Positions 32,628-45,379 of a stretch of DNA of 64,000 nt are shown here, in pieces. Source of the DNA: Primulina eburnea (taxonomy: Eukaryota; Streptophyta; Magnoliopsida; Lamiales; Gesneriaceae); the NCBI RefSeq assembly GCF_022965805.1, contig NC_133101.1, positions 23,212,868 to 23,276,867 on the forward strand. The letters are read 5' to 3'. Position 1 is the stretch's first letter, and each line of letters begins with the position of its first letter. Made by a program: the position numbers and the translations under genes. Under the pieces are notes generated by a model, which saw only the letters and a list, made by a program, of their open reading frames with translations, ran no database searches and was not told the origin of the DNA.

Positions 32628-34267
32628 TCATCCGTAGAAACGTTCAAAATCTGCCATATTTTTTATAAAAGAGTCGAGCCTAAAATTTCCATCCTTAAAT
32701 GCATTCTTCAGTTTCGTCCAAAAGTTCTCCTCGGTTTGGCTTTCGTCGGATCTCTTTCTGTAGAGCCCCAACATTTTCTTTAGTCCTACCGCATTCGTCA
32801 ACCAAAAATCTGCTAAATGAACTTGTGCTTTCCTCCCGCTGAACCCACGAAACTGAACTTTACTAAGGTGACATGTAATACAAGACGGCACAGATTCCAC
32901 CTCATCATAGTTGTCATCATCCCATAGCAACTGTAAAACATAAGTATTAGCTAGGATAAGAATCCAAAGGGACCGGGCACTCGATCAGTTCTATGGAAAA
33001 AAACTAACCATATCAAAGACGATCGTCTCAAGAATTGGCATTGCATGAAGCATCTCGAGAACTGCTCCAATCTTGCATTTGCCTAAAAGTTCTAGTCGTT
33101 TCAACCTTTTAAATTCAGGAAGTGGAGGCCCCTGTTTCGATATCACAATGCCCTAACACAGAAAAAACAGTTATCGCCATAAAAAAAGGGTTGAAAAACC
33201 AAATAAATCAAAGAGGAAAAATGTAAGAGTCGGGTTCAAGCTAAAACAAAAAACCGCCTCAATTTCTGCAAATCATATATATGTAATGAGTTAAAGTTAG
33301 GGAAACTAACCTCCACTACACAACCTGCTAGCTTCAAATGTTTTAAGCTGAAGCATCTTTTCAATAAGAGACGAGCAGATAATCCATCCTTTTGGACAAA
33401 TGGAAGATCAAAGGAAAGAAAGGGACAATTTACAATTACGGAAAAAACCGATGACGCGCTTAAATCAAAATTCTCTACAAAATGGCCGTAAAGATGAAAC
33501 TTCAGAAGCTTGGCTCCAGATATCTTGATCCGGCAATTCCCTCCTTTAGGAAGACCCGAGTAGTTTGTCACGTTGAACTTAGACAGTGCCGGAACTTTGA
33601 TTTCCACAAACTTCACTTCCAACCATTTGCAATTGTCTAGGTCAAGCCTCTCCAGGACCGGGAAATCAAACATCGGTGTATTGGAAACACAGACGTTTAG
33701 AATTTCAACTCGGGCAAGACACAAAATCTTAAGGTTGGAAAACCAGTTGCCCGTGGGAACTCTGAGAGTACAAGGTAATCGAAGTTTCAGTATAGTCAAT
33801 GACATGCAATTAAAAAGGCAACGGGGCAAAACAACACCTTGATGATCATAGTTTATCTCTACATTCTCAACATTTCTCATCAATGCAGTAGATATCCATG
33901 TTCGCAGTCGACTAGGGCTGTACTTGTACAAAAATTTTAGACGAAAGGTTTTTATGGTCGGAATCTGTGCAAAGAGGAGAATCCTATCGACAAAGTTAAC
34001 GGCACTCTTCTCCCTAGCCCTCTTCCTCTTCCGTGAAAATCGCTTTGTCTCATCTATGTCTATATTGTAAATACAAGTCCACTTGTATTCCCAATCCTTG
34101 GACAATGCAGAAGTTCGAAGAGCATCCTTCGCCGGTAGGAGAGATAGAATATGACTGATAATATTCTCCGGTAAATTACTAATTATGTCTTCACCATTGT
34201 CGTCTGTAACCGTCTCTTCTCTCGGTTTCTTACCGGCGTTGTTGATAACACGAATCCTTTTACTCAT
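32628..34267 (-). CDS. F-box/LRR/FBD protein, three exons
   Basis: Proteins of this plant family act as substrate adaptors in SCF ubiquitin ligases; the target is unknown. Exons on the minus strand are 34267-33311, 33152-33009 and 32930-32628, joined by GT-AG introns in phase 0, for 467 residues, close to the usual family size. The F-box lies at about residues 28-66 (DIISNLPENIISHILSLLPAKDA..TSALSKDWEYKW). Degenerate leucine-rich repeats follow (TILKLRLP, NLKILCLARVEI, VLERLDLDNCKWL, SLKHLKLAGC). The FBD domain is near 380-422 (SVPSCITCHLSKVQFRGFSG..VHLADFWLTNA). No stop or frameshift is seen. A basic KKPREE / RKRKRAR run might be a nuclear signal. A broken FBD paralogue lies at 25986-26232. 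Confidence 0.9.
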
Positions 34268-34810
34268 GATTTTTAACAGTCAGACCTGAAACATGAATTA
34301 AAAGAATCTGTAGAACTCAGTTTCTATCGAAATACGGCGGAAAAGTGGGAAATCATATCATGAAATTTAACAACACGTGACACATGAAGAGATGAAAACC
34401 AAAAACCTAACGAAATTTGTGAGGCAAAACCCTAGAGACATGTACAAAGCACTGGGATTCAATCCAAAAAAAAAAGAAAATAGTAGGAGTATTTAGAAAA
34501 CCAAATTTAACAATTAAGCAAAAACCTGAAGAAATTTATGAAAAAACCATAGAGACATGTACAATGCACGAAGTTTTTTCTGGAAATTACTTTGGAATGC
34601 CGGCTGGAATTTGAATGAACGATGAAGCATTTTTTTTCTTTTAAATTATGAACATATTTAATTTACCTTGATTATATATCTACAATTTTTAAAATTTAAT
34701 TATTATTTATAGCATCTTTAATTTACCTTGATTATATATCTACAATTTTTAAAATTTAATTGAAATAACAGTGTGTGTTTAATTTAACTTTTATTTTTGA
34801 CAAAAACTTG
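34268..34810. other. Upstream region of the F-box gene
   Basis: AT-rich DNA that should hold the promoter of the minus-strand F-box gene. It contains a tandem repeat at 34657-34761 (44 bp repeated exactly with period 60). No other feature is seen. Confidence 0.5.
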
Positions 34811-34968
34811 TGTGAGACGGTCTCACGGGTCGTATTTGTGAGACGGATCTCTTATTTGGGTCACCCATGAAAAAGTATTACTTTTTATGCTAAGAGTATT
34901 ACTTTTTATTGTGAATATGGGTAGGGTTGACCCATCTCACAGATTATGATCCGTGAGACGGTCTCACA
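34811..34968. mobile_element. Short MITE-like element with GAGACGGTCTC ends
   Basis: TGTGAGACGGTCTCACGG at the left is matched by the reverse complement ending GTCTCACA at 34968. Each end is itself palindromic around GAGACGGTCTC. The 158-bp interior is noncoding, with two TATTACTTTTTAT copies. No clear target-site duplication could be read, so the superfamily is open. Confidence 0.65.
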
Positions 34969-35600
34969 TTAGACTCACTCTTTATTTTTTGGAAGAAATA
35001 TCATAGTGAATATTTGAAAATCTTTTGGTGAGAACAAATTATTTTCTTGTTCCTAAAAAAAGGGGATATGAGTATAAGTAGCGGTAAATCACGATATTAT
35101 AAATTTCGTTTAGTCCTAAAAAAATGTATGCGTGGTAATATTGTCAAGTACAATATATTGAAGTGGATTATTATTAAAAAAATATATCTTGGTGGTATAT
35201 AAAACACAACAAATTGAGGGATTTTAAAAATATTACTAATAAAAATAAAATTAAATCTTTAGATATATACGCGTTATATGTTTTCTTAAAATATTACTGT
35301 TATAAATTTCAAATTTATATTATTAGTAATATGATTATTTTAAAGTAAATGCATGAGATTATTTAGTAATTTGTTATTTCTTCTCCTACACCTTTTTGTT
35401 GGGTGAAATGGGAATTTTTCTTCTCGGTCGATTAATTTTATATCGATGAACAATCCTTATCAATAAACGTGATACGAAATTACCATTCAAAATAAGTTTA
35501 AATGATACCGAATTGTGGAAGAAAGAGCTCATTTTTGGAATAGATAAGATTCAATAATAAATCAATATATTTTTCGAGATGTCCTCTCCACCTATAAATA

Positions 35601-35632
35601 CTAGCAACCGAGGCACACGCATTGCGTGTGTC
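35601..35632 (-). terminator. Helitron 3' terminal hairpin and CTAG end
   Basis: On the minus strand an 8-bp-stem hairpin (CACACGCA / TGCGTGTG) is followed by CCTCGGTTG and CTAG, then T. In Helitrons this hairpin marks the rolling-circle termination point, with insertion between A and T. Confidence 0.75.
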
Positions 35633-36794
35633 GTGAATATATTTAGCTAATATATTAAACATCTATGATATTACAACAGCATGACACCGAAATATTTTGT
35701 ACTTGAATCACGAAAAGCAACGGATTCCAAAGCTTAAATAAATATGTCAAACTCAATTTGTTACCTTACATGATATAGGTTTTGATCATAAAAAAATTTA
35801 TTCTTTTGAAGTCGCAATATCATCTCAAATGAAATAATGATAAACTTCAAGTAAAAGAATTAAACAAATAGTCAAATGATTTTCCAAAAAAATCATAACA
35901 TCATCGAACTAAAATTTAGTGAATATAAAAACCTCAAATTTGTCTCCTAAATTCAGCTAATAAATTGAACAAAAACAATTAAAATTGAATTCATCTTTAG
36001 ACATTGTATGTATAAGTTAAACACACCCAATTATATTGTCAATATAATAAAATATTCATTTTGTCGAATCACACCCAAGTACAACATAGATGTACAAAAG
36101 AAATAAAGCAATCTATTAAAGTGTGCTATAAAAAATTGACATGACATAAAAAAAAATATAAACTAATGCAAGGATTTCACTAAATACATGGAAAATAAAA
36201 TAGAAATTGATAAACTCCTTTTATTTGCCAAAAAAACCAAAATATTGTAAATAGATTATTTCACAAAGATGAACAATACAAATTCTAGCAATAGTGGTAG
36301 AATTAAATTATTTTCGGAAGACACGTATCATGTTTTGCTTAAGTTGAAATAGAAATCAACAATTTAAATAGATAGAACAATGGAAATAATAAATTTGTAA
36401 ATTCATGCTAAGGTCAAGTTTATTACTGTAATACTAAGATTTTTAAAAACATATGGCATTGGCTATTTATGGAGACTATTGGTTGGATTCCTTCCTCCAT
36501 CATCCATGTTTTCCATGTATGAATCGTCTTGTTTAAATACATATGCTGCAAAGATTCAAATATGTTAGATCAGTAAAGATGCAAATCATGTACCAGATAA
36601 AAGTTCAGATTTTGAGATCGGAACTTTGTTAGATCTTGAAATATTTTAGTGTAATCTACAAACAAAAATTTAAATTTGTCTGAAAAGATTATAATAAAAC
36701 AATATTTAAGAAGACTTAAGTTAATGATTTAGTGATTATGTTGACAATATGCGAGAGATTAGATCATCAGACCGTGAAGCTCGTAATAAATACA
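35633..36794. other. AT-rich noncoding part of the Helitron
   Basis: It lies between the 3' terminus of the Helitron and the nested CACTA element. No ORF or repeat stands out. Confidence 0.5.
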
Positions 36795-37735
36795 CACTAC
36801 AAGAAAAGTGGGTTTCCGCGACGTGCAATATGCGACGGTGTTTAAATGTAGCGACAGTTTGCAACTGTAACGACGATATTTAAATTTAGCGACGGTTTTA
36901 TAAACCGTCGCTAAAATCTGCGTAAAAATAAAAAAAAATTACTTTTATAATTTAGAAATTTTTTTAAAAAAATACAATACACCTATGATAAATAAACTCA
37001 TTACCTTAATTAAAACACTAAAAAATTAACCAAAAATCGAAACAAAAAAATGTACCTAAATCTAAGTTAAAATCGTTTAAGAAAGAAAAATTCTAAGTGT
37101 TGTAAAATAGTGTGTAAGAAACTGGAACGGAAATCGGATATTTATACACAATTTGCGACTATTACCGACGGTTTTCCAACATAACCGTCGCTATGAGCGA
37201 CGGGTTATATATAATCGTCGCTGATTTATGGCACGGAGCGACGGTTTACAGATAACTGTCGCTAACTGCGACGGTGTTTTATTGTAAACGGTTTAAAAAC
37301 CGTCGCAATATTTATATTAGCGACGGTTTTTATAAAACCGTCGCTAATTGAAAATTTCGTAGCACTTTCCACAGCGTGCTATCAATGCAAGCCATGAATG
37401 CATAGGGTATTAACAGCGCACATTATGGCACGCTGTGGATAGTATGTAATATTACTTTCCGCAACATGCTTTTAATGCACGCCGTTAATGTATATGTGAT
37501 TAACGGCGCGCATGAAACACATGCCGCGGTAAGTATATAATATTTACAGCACACATAAATGCACGCCGCAGATATTACTTTCCGCAGCGTGCTTTTGATG
37601 CACGCCGTTATTTCTGTCAAGTACAACAATATTAACAGCGCACATATTATGCACGCCGTTAAAAGCACTATTCGCAGCGTGCTTTTAATGCACGCTGTTG
37701 ATAACGTGCTGCAGAAAATCATTTTTCTTGTAGTG
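36795..37735. mobile_element. Nonautonomous CACTA (En/Spm) element, 941 bp
   Basis: It has ends CACTACAAGAAAA and the reverse complement TTTTCTTGTAGTG, flanked by the 3-bp target duplication ACA (36792-36794 and 37736-37738). There is no transposase. The left 550 bp carry subterminal CGACGGTTTT..AAACCGTCG inverted motifs. The right 350 bp carry a different set (GCAGCGTGCTTTTAATGCACGCCGTTAA-like, in parts). It is inserted into the Helitron. Confidence 0.93.
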
Positions 37736-38315
37736 ACATTATCACCTGCAATATCAAAACAAACAAACGAATTTGATATGATTAATAATATAAAGCAACA
37801 TGATAAATCGTATATCATAAATTTGTTCGTTGTTAAAAACAAACCGGAAGAAGTTGGGGGCGAGTAGATCTGATCCATTGAATTGAGTATGCCATTTCTA
37901 CAAATAATTTGTTTGTAACCAGTATCCTTCAGCCTTTGAGAAAAAAACACAAAGTCAAAACCAACAAAAAAAATAAACTTAAACCAACAAACAGAAAATC
38001 ATAAATAATATGTTTATCCATTAGAATTTAACCATGTACTTCTTAAAAATGATTCCATAAATATAAAAATTGTAATATCCATGCCAAACATGGTTATTTG
38101 GGAGACGTGATAAGATGTAGGATGAGAAATAGATAAACATGGATAGAGATAAAAGCATGGTTAGAAAACAGAGATAGAGATAAATTGAATTTATTAGCAT
38201 TCCCAAATTCTAACAATGAACCATATATCATGTATTTAACGATTATTGTAAATATTTGTACAAAATGTATTTTTAAAAAATTTACAATAAAGAGAGTTGA
38301 CTTACTTACACTTTA
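37736..38315. other. Helitron DNA between the CACTA insertion and the helicase stop
   Basis: AT-rich sequence downstream of the helicase frame. No independent gene is supported. Confidence 0.5.
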
Positions 38316-40260
38316 TCATTCTGTATTAGGTAGCAACACGTCTTTGAAAACCACGTATCTTGTGAATACACCAGATTGACGCTCTAAATTCCCGTCTTTT
38401 ACCAAATATTTTGTAGAATTTTGTGAGACTCCTCTCGAAAGTGCCACATATAGCTGACCGTGGCTGAAGACATGGTTACACAAAAATATGCCAATATTTG
38501 GGATTGTTTGACCTTGTGCTTTGTTTATGGTCAAAGCAAAACTAAGCCTTATGGGAAACTGTCGATGTGTCAACTCAAATGGTAATCCGGAATTATCTTC
38601 ACTTTTCAAGGGCATTCTATGTAGAAAGAATCTGGTACCTTTGTGAGGACCTGTTATGATCTCAGCATCTATAAAATTTCTACCAAGACTGCGACATATT
38701 AGTCTTGTTCCATTGCATAGACCAAGTTCAGGCGCAATATTTCTCAAGAGCATGACGGGACTTCCTACTTTCAATATGATTTTATGAGGTGGCAAACCAC
38801 TTGGACTAAGGGAATTCAAAAATTCTTCTTGAAAAAGGTTGTGATTGTCGTCTTCTACACTATCCCAAGAGGTATACTCTTTTTCCTCTCCTGGAAACTT
38901 GAGAATCAACGTTTGATTAATATTGTCCACATCAACATTTTTTGGTGTGATGATTGCTCTATCAACCATATAGTTTTCATCATTAACATGATTTATCATA
39001 TTAGGAAAAACAAAATCAATCAACATCTGAATTGATTTTTCACCTTCCCATGGTATGATAATTGAATCTGGTAATTTTATGAATTCACAATTTACAGTAT
39101 GTTGCAATCCATCACCTACGCGCAAGAGAAATTGCGAGAACTCAATATCTTGAGCAGATCTCATATTTTGTTGAAGGTGTATTATCTTTACGCAATTCCA
39201 GAATGTTGACCTTGAAATACTTGCAGCAATTTGTTCTGCCTTTGACCCTCGTTTAACAACCGGTAATACTTGTCAAAAATCGCTACCAAAAACCATTGTC
39301 TTCCTTCCAAATGCTATTTGATTTTCCATAATATCTTGGAAACTCTTACTGACAGATTCAAAAGAATAGCGATTTGCCATTGGAGCCTCGTTCCATACTA
39401 TAGCTGATGCACGCCTTATTAGATCTGCAAGTTCTGTCTGTTTTTTTATTTTGCAAAGTGTTGATGCGGTTGGTCTAAATGGAATTTGAAAACGTGAATG
39501 TGCAGTTCTTCCACTTGGCAACAATGTCGTAGCTATTCTAGATGTTGCTACCGCAATTATTATTTTACCCATTTTTCTTAAATGTGCCAACATTGAGCGG
39601 TATAAAAAAGTCTTACCAGTGCCTCCAGGACCATCAATGAAGAAAAGTTTTGATTGGTTATGCATAATACTTTCTATGATGGTGTCAAACGCAATCCTCT
39701 GTGGAGCATTCAAACGTTCAATAGATCTCAAATCATCATCATAAAGATGATAAGAAAGCTCATCGTCAATTATTCTTGGTAGTGGTGCGTCTTCTAAAAA
39801 CTCAGCACTTATTGATGGCAAATCAAAATAATCAAGTTTCATCTTGTATTGATGCAACAACCTTCGTATCTCAAGCAATAACTTATTGATGATTAAGTTA
39901 CTTGATGAAATTTCTCTGCCATAATCTTCACACATGCTAGGATGGAACTCATCCCAGAGTTCTCGAACTATTGTTGGTTGACAGAACACCAGTATGGATA
40001 CAAATAACCTTCTCAATGAAGATGTCATTCTAACAGAGCGTGCTTCTTGTAGACATTGTATTACATAATCATCCTGTTTGAGAAGTCCTCTCATTTGAGC
40101 AGACTCCTTAAATTTTGAATATGTTATCCCATTCACAGTCATCAGATCTTCAAAAGATGTCGGGCCCCTGACATGATTTAAAAGGATACGAAGATAAAAC
40201 CTCTCACCTTCAGATGGCGACACAACATATACTCTTCCAACCACTTTATTGTTGCATCTT
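38316..40260 (-). pseudogene. Helitron Pif1-like helicase
   Basis: This superfamily 1 helicase domain unwinds DNA during rolling-circle transposition. From the N-terminal side it reads VSPSEGERFYLRILLNHVRGPTSFED, then FIDGPGGTGKTFLYRSMLAHL (Walker A, about 39610-39640), ATSRIATTLLPSGRTAHS and IVWNEAPM (where family members have DEA). It reaches FGSDF, a TGA at about 39270-39272 (a CGA arginine codon in relatives), and QVLPVV. The C-terminal half (38316-39164) has LRNIAPELGLCNGTRL, FALTINKAQGQTI and HGQLYVALSRG. The nonsense codon and a frameshift near 40250 inactivate it. Confidence 0.92.
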
Positions 40261-42670
40261 CGACGAATCCATTTTTTTTTTCAGATTTTATCCATGTGTA
40301 ATATTGTGTAAAGTCTCGATATAAATACTTTCCAGTCAAGTCAGGATCACAATTTATTTTGAAAAATTCTGTAAGCATAGTCTTCGAGTTGTCATCATCT
40401 GCAAGTAGATCACTTACGCGTTGTTGGGGGTCAAAATAAATCAAATGTTGGTTTGGTTTATGTAGTTGTAACCTAATGACTGAAGGATACATCCTACTGA
40501 ACTCAAATGAGAAAATTCGCCACAATGCTTCAGGCGCACAAATCCATCTTCCATCCACGTACTGTTGGATTTCATCACAATTTTGTCCATTTCGTAACTC
40601 TAGTGCGACACGATCAGGACCTTTATGGATGTACTTGTATATGTACTTGACACACTTAACCCCTCCACATACTTCAACATTAATATGACAATCATATTTT
40701 AATAAAAGCCAGGTATTGTAAGGGACAACCCAACCATTATCAATGAAAACATCGTCATTGTTGGGAATTGATACTTGGCCACCTTCACGTCTTCGATACA
40801 AAAGGTATGAATCATTTCCTCGAGATGTGTATTCCACAAATGGCTTTGGAAAGTTCTTCTTGCATTTACCATTTACCATGCATGGACAATTAGGATTCAT
40901 CGATCCACAGGGTCCATGTATCATATGGTGGACAACTGCTTTGTGTAAGTTGGGTTCTTCTGTTTGTAAAGGTATTTCAGCACGCACAATTGAGTCAAAG
41001 TGGTCGGGAGTACAAAACCTGTCATTATTTTCAAATATGACCAACATATGAACATGAGGAAGCCCTCTTTTCTGATACTCAATTACGTACGAATAAGAGC
41101 GGACCGTACCTAAAACCCCTCTAACCACAATGTATTTCTTAAATTCATCAAATTTTGACCGAAATATCCTTGTAATCAAATCTGGACGGTCTTGAGGTGA
41201 TTGCCCATGAAGTAGTCGATTTTTATCTCATTCCAATTCGAATTGCATGTCATTGTAAGCATTATATCTGGTTTTCTATATGTTTGTACCAAAGTCATGG
41301 CATCTTGATACCGTTGGTACATATCACACGGGCTACCACCGAAAGATGATGGCAAAACGATTCTGGTACCAACATTTCCTGTATAATGTATATGATAGAT
41401 ATGTGTAAGATGTGAGTTGTAACATATAGTGTGAAAAATAATATTCAAATCATTAAGTTATCGTACAATATTCAAATCAGTAAGTTATTGTACCTGCATT
41501 ATTTTCACCTCCATGTAAGCAATCTTGTAATCCTTGGTAAAGTTCTGAACGTATATCACGTTGATTTGAACATATCCATCATAGTCTTTGTGTTTCAATC
41601 ATTACATAATTGTCAACCACATATTGTTGAAGTAGATGACCTCCTCTAAGAATAAAAAATGGTGAATTTTCTTGTATCTGGATAAGAAGATAATTTACAC
41701 TATATGAGAATTGATGTCACTATAAATTTAAAAAATAAAGCATAAAGTACAATGTTTTTTCACTAACCTGTAGCATATACGCATAGTAATTTAAGCATGT
41801 TAATCGGGTACCATTGATATTTCGGATATTTAAGTCCCAACCATATGGCAAAATGAGGGGATATTGTAAAGGATCATAATAGCCAACTACATCTTGAATG
41901 CTGATAAGATTTCCACCGATTCCTTGTATAGTAATATATTGACTGCTCAAAGTTTCTTGACACTCGTTGTCAACAATGACGGCTGCAACTTGAGATGTTG
42001 TTGGTAAACTATATTGATGTTAATCAGGTTTTTGTTGCCTGATAATGAGCCTACAGTTATGTATGTCTTTACATTTGCCAATTTGTCGAAACACGTGCAC
42101 AAATGGATTGTGTTGATCAAGAATGTTTTGTATCTTAAGCAGCAATTCTCGCCTTAGTTCTGGATTTTCATGAAGTCTATTGTCTATATCATGATCTGTG
42201 CCTACAATCCACATCTGCATATACTGTGGCCTACAATTCTCATTTGGTAGAAAGACTTCCAATCGAGTGATATATTGATCCCTGGGCACAAAATGTGTAA
42301 ATTTCATGTGCACCGGTTGTTAAGGACTCATCTATATTGACTCCCATTGATGTAAAAGAGAAAACATGATTGCAAGCCCTTATGAATCGTCAAAAATGTC
42401 TGCCTTCATCGTTATCCGCAACATACAACTCTTGCAATTCAATGGGAGAAGGGATATGATCCAAATTTGTGTTTCCATTTCTACAGCAGAATTGTGATGT
42501 TTCACCATGAAACAATAGAGCTTGGCAATGTATACAAATTCTTGGGTCAGACAATTGCCACCGATAATTTATCTCGCTTTCACCGAAATTGCTTGCTAGG
42601 TTACGATATCGACGTGGACGTGGATATCGTTGTATGTTAGTAGTGACATTATTTTCATCGAAAATGTTTC
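40178..42670 (-). pseudogene. Helitron Rep (HUH endonuclease) region with introns
   Basis: Rep nicks DNA and starts rolling-circle transposition. Order on the minus strand: zinc-finger-like RICIHCQALLFHGETSQFCCRNG (about 42540-42470), HEIYTFCAQGSIYHSIGS, QMWIVGTDHDIDNRL, YDPLQYPLILPYGWD (about 41880-41830), SPFFILRGGHLLQQYVVDNYVMIE, GNVGTRIVLPSSFGGSPCDMYQRYQDAM, RGLPHVHMLVIF (HUH motif, about 41040-41075) and CVKYIYKYIHKGPDR (two-tyrosine region, about 40615-40660). Two GT-AG introns restore the frame: 41379-41493 and 41679-41767. Stops near 41600 and 42395 and a frameshift near 41225 break it. Confidence 0.9.
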
Positions 42671-43669
42671 ATGCAAAAATTTTCAAAATAATCTTCAAAC
42701 TAACAATTTTAAAAAGATTTGTTGCTGGAAGATGAACCAATAATTTATATAGTGGAAATTTATTATTTAAACCTATTTATAAACTTTGTTTTTTAAAGTA
42801 ACACATTTTCCAAATATATGACGGATGTATACTCTATATTGCAAAAATTTCAAAAAAAAAAAAATTTCTCCTATATCTTAAATGAAATTATGAAATGCAT
42901 ATAAGCTTTAATAAAAAAGTCAGATATTTCATATTTTACGTTAAAAAAATATACCATATTTTGAAATAATATCTTTTATTATTTATATGAGTTTTTGAAA
43001 AATATGAGTATTTATTTTAAATAAATTAATTTTTGTTGTACAAAAGTATGAAATAAGACATTTAAAATATATAATGTGTTCAAATTTAGTTTTACATGTT
43101 TAAAAATATATTTAATGTAGGATGCTTCCTATTTAATTTTTAAATTAACTTCTGAAACATTTATATGATTAAATTTTTATGCAAAAAATGTTGACATTTA
43201 AAACAAAAAATATTAATCAATCACCTAGTTGATGGACTCTCATTGAAGTCATTGCAATAAAATGTTTTTTTTAATAAAAAAATACACATGTATGTCACAA
43301 ATATAAAAATTTGATGAATCAAGTATATAGCAATTTAAAACCAATTAAGTCAACATATTTTGATTAAATTATTTATTTTTATTTGAACCCATTGATAATT
43401 GATTAATGTGTAAAACATATATATTCAATCGACTATTTATTTGGATATAGTAGAATACCTTGATGAACAGAATTTGACCTCGGTATACGTGTGCTAGAAC
43501 TTCCACGCTCGTAATTTGATGTCAAAGTATAAAAATATATTGGCTCTGAGCGACATGTTTGTCGCACTGTAGTCACATCAACAACTATCATGAACAATAG
43601 ATGTGGAGTTTTTTTAAACTTGTAGTAGTATTTGAGAATGAGAACTATTTGGGATATTTTATATAATAT
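42671..43669. other. Large AT-rich intron or gap within the Helitron
   Basis: About 1 kb of very AT-rich DNA between the basic N-terminal exons and the zinc-finger exon of Rep. No ORF with a domain is seen. It could be an intron or an old insertion. Confidence 0.45.
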
Positions 43670-44691
43670 TACATCAAAGTAAATAAATGATTGTTTTGTC
43701 GAGAAAATATTGTTTAACCTTACATTGTGGATATAATTCCAAATATTGTAAAAGATACTTACGATTTTCAATGATGTTATGAGTTGATTCTTGAATCATT
43801 GTAATTGGTGCAACAAAATCACTACTACCAAGATTAGATTTATCTGGAATTGTTGATCTTTCCTTATCTTGTCTCCTTCGATAATTTGTACGACGGCGAG
43901 CCAATTCCATGTTCCTTGCATCCTCATTTATTGATCGTCGTCTCGAACGTTGAGCCAATCTCCAATTTATTTGTTGATATGTTGAACAATATATTCATTT
44001 TGTAAGTGTTTTTTGCATCTAGCACACATCAAAAGTATCACTTATAGACCATGTAAATATTTTTTGAACTATGTATTATACCATGCTGGTTTGAAGTAGA
44101 AATGGAGGAAGTAAATTCCATTATTCTAATTTGGTAATTTGATCGACGCCGAGGAAGGTAAGATTGTCGTCGTTGTTGGGTCATAGAATGTATCCTTTCA
44201 CGTTCGTTATGCGTTAGCATTTGTCGCCTTTCGATGATGTAAGAGCTGGAGCTAGAATTTGTCATTTCCTACATAGAATTATAGACGAATAGTTAATGTA
44301 CTTGTGAAAATGACAAAATAAAAATGGAATACATTTCAGGAAAAATTAAACGATTTTTTGTGCATGTAAATATATGTCATTGTCGTAAACTATTTAAATC
44401 TATATTTTGGCTATATATCATCGTTTTTGTATAAATACGAAAGATTTAAAAAATTATATGTATTAATACTTTCGTGTTATGTTGTTTGATCATGAATGAA
44501 TTTTATTGTTATATTATTTTTTTTATAATATTCCACAATACAGTATTAAAATGTTTACTTGAAATTTTGAATGGAAAAAAATATCATACCCGCGGAGACT
44601 TTTGTTGTTGATTTGCGATGTTGTTTTGGATAGAAAACATGTTATTGACATTGTTGTTTGGTCTATTTTCTCCTGAACTCGCGGATTCCAT
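43670..44691 (-). pseudogene. Helitron Rep N-terminal exons (basic region)
   Basis: The likely start is ATG at 44691 (MESASSGENRPNNN..), with exon 1 ending at 44590 before GTATGA. Exon 2 (44268-44082) adds EMTNSSSSSYIIERRQMLTHNERERIHS..RRQSYLPRRRSNYQ. A third exon ends near 43765 with IIENR before GTAAGT and carries QRSRRRSINEDARNMELARRRTNYRRRQDKERS. The Arg-rich content suits a DNA-binding N-terminus. The exon 2/3 junction is not in frame as read, so either a different splice site or a small indel applies. Confidence 0.55.
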
Positions 44692-45364
44692 TTTTCAATG
44701 TTTAGATATATGCAAGAGAAATATAAATAAAATTTTAAATTTTGTTAGTTGAGATATAGTGTTTTATCACTGTCAGAGTATACATTAGAAATGAGTTATT
44801 TTAAAAACTAAAGGTTGTTATCAACACAATCAAAGAAAAAAATAAATAAAATAGGACCCTTTTGATACACTGAATATGATGAAAAAGATATGAAACATGC
44901 TATTTATGAAAAAAAATGTAAATTAACCGAAGAAGCTATACATAAAGGTCTGAACTTTGATGATGTTCAATTCCAGAATTTGAATACCAGAATGGAACTA
45001 ATTGGAATATGAATACATCAATTCCAATAAACAAATTTGCACTGAAATGATGATAAGAGGAATTTGATCCGAGAGACTTAAAAAAATAATACCAAAAAAG
45101 ATTATAGAAAATTTTATAAACAATAAACCAAATAGAGATGAGAAAAAAATCGTGTTAAGCAATATATTGTTCGAGAAAAACAAAATGGGAGACCCATAAT
45201 CTTTTATATATATATATAAATAACATGCACCAAGCTATTCACAGAGAATCCAGAACAAAACTAAAACAAATCATACAATAATTAACATGCTAAACTCCAT
45301 TATCTGTAACTTTGCACATGAAATAAAATTAAAAGGTGTTGGAAAACAAATAAAATAGTATTAG
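44692..45364. other. Presumed 5' flank of the Helitron
   Basis: AT-rich sequence without ORFs. The minus-strand text TATATAAAAGATTATGGG near 45200-45225 resembles the start region of plant Helitrons, but no convincing A/TC boundary was found. The Ty3 B3 fragment begins at about 45365. Confidence 0.35.
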
Positions 45365-45379
45365 GTGAAATATAATGTA

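Larger units (their letters stand above)
35601..44900 (-). mobile_element. Decayed autonomous-type Helitron (Rep/Hel), minus strand
   Basis: Rep (HUH) and Pif1-like helicase coding blocks lie between 44691 and 38316 on the minus strand. The 3' terminus is readable: a hairpin of CACACGCA and TGCGTGTG (35613-35631), then 10 or so bases and CTAG (35601-35604), followed by host T on the minus strand, the classic Helitron end. The 5' end lies somewhere between 44692 and 45364, where the Ty3 B3 fragment starts, and could not be fixed; the end coordinate given is approximate. The element has a nested CACTA MITE and many lesions. Confidence 0.85.

Noticed and set aside
37423..37950. 175-codon ORF with TACIKSTLRKV repeats
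   Set aside because: Generated by the right-hand subterminal repeats of the CACTA MITE; it crosses the element end.
38316..40260. Host PIF1 DNA-repair helicase
   Set aside because: It lies next to a Rep HUH domain on the same strand with a Helitron terminus downstream and has a nonsense codon, so it is the transposon's helicase.
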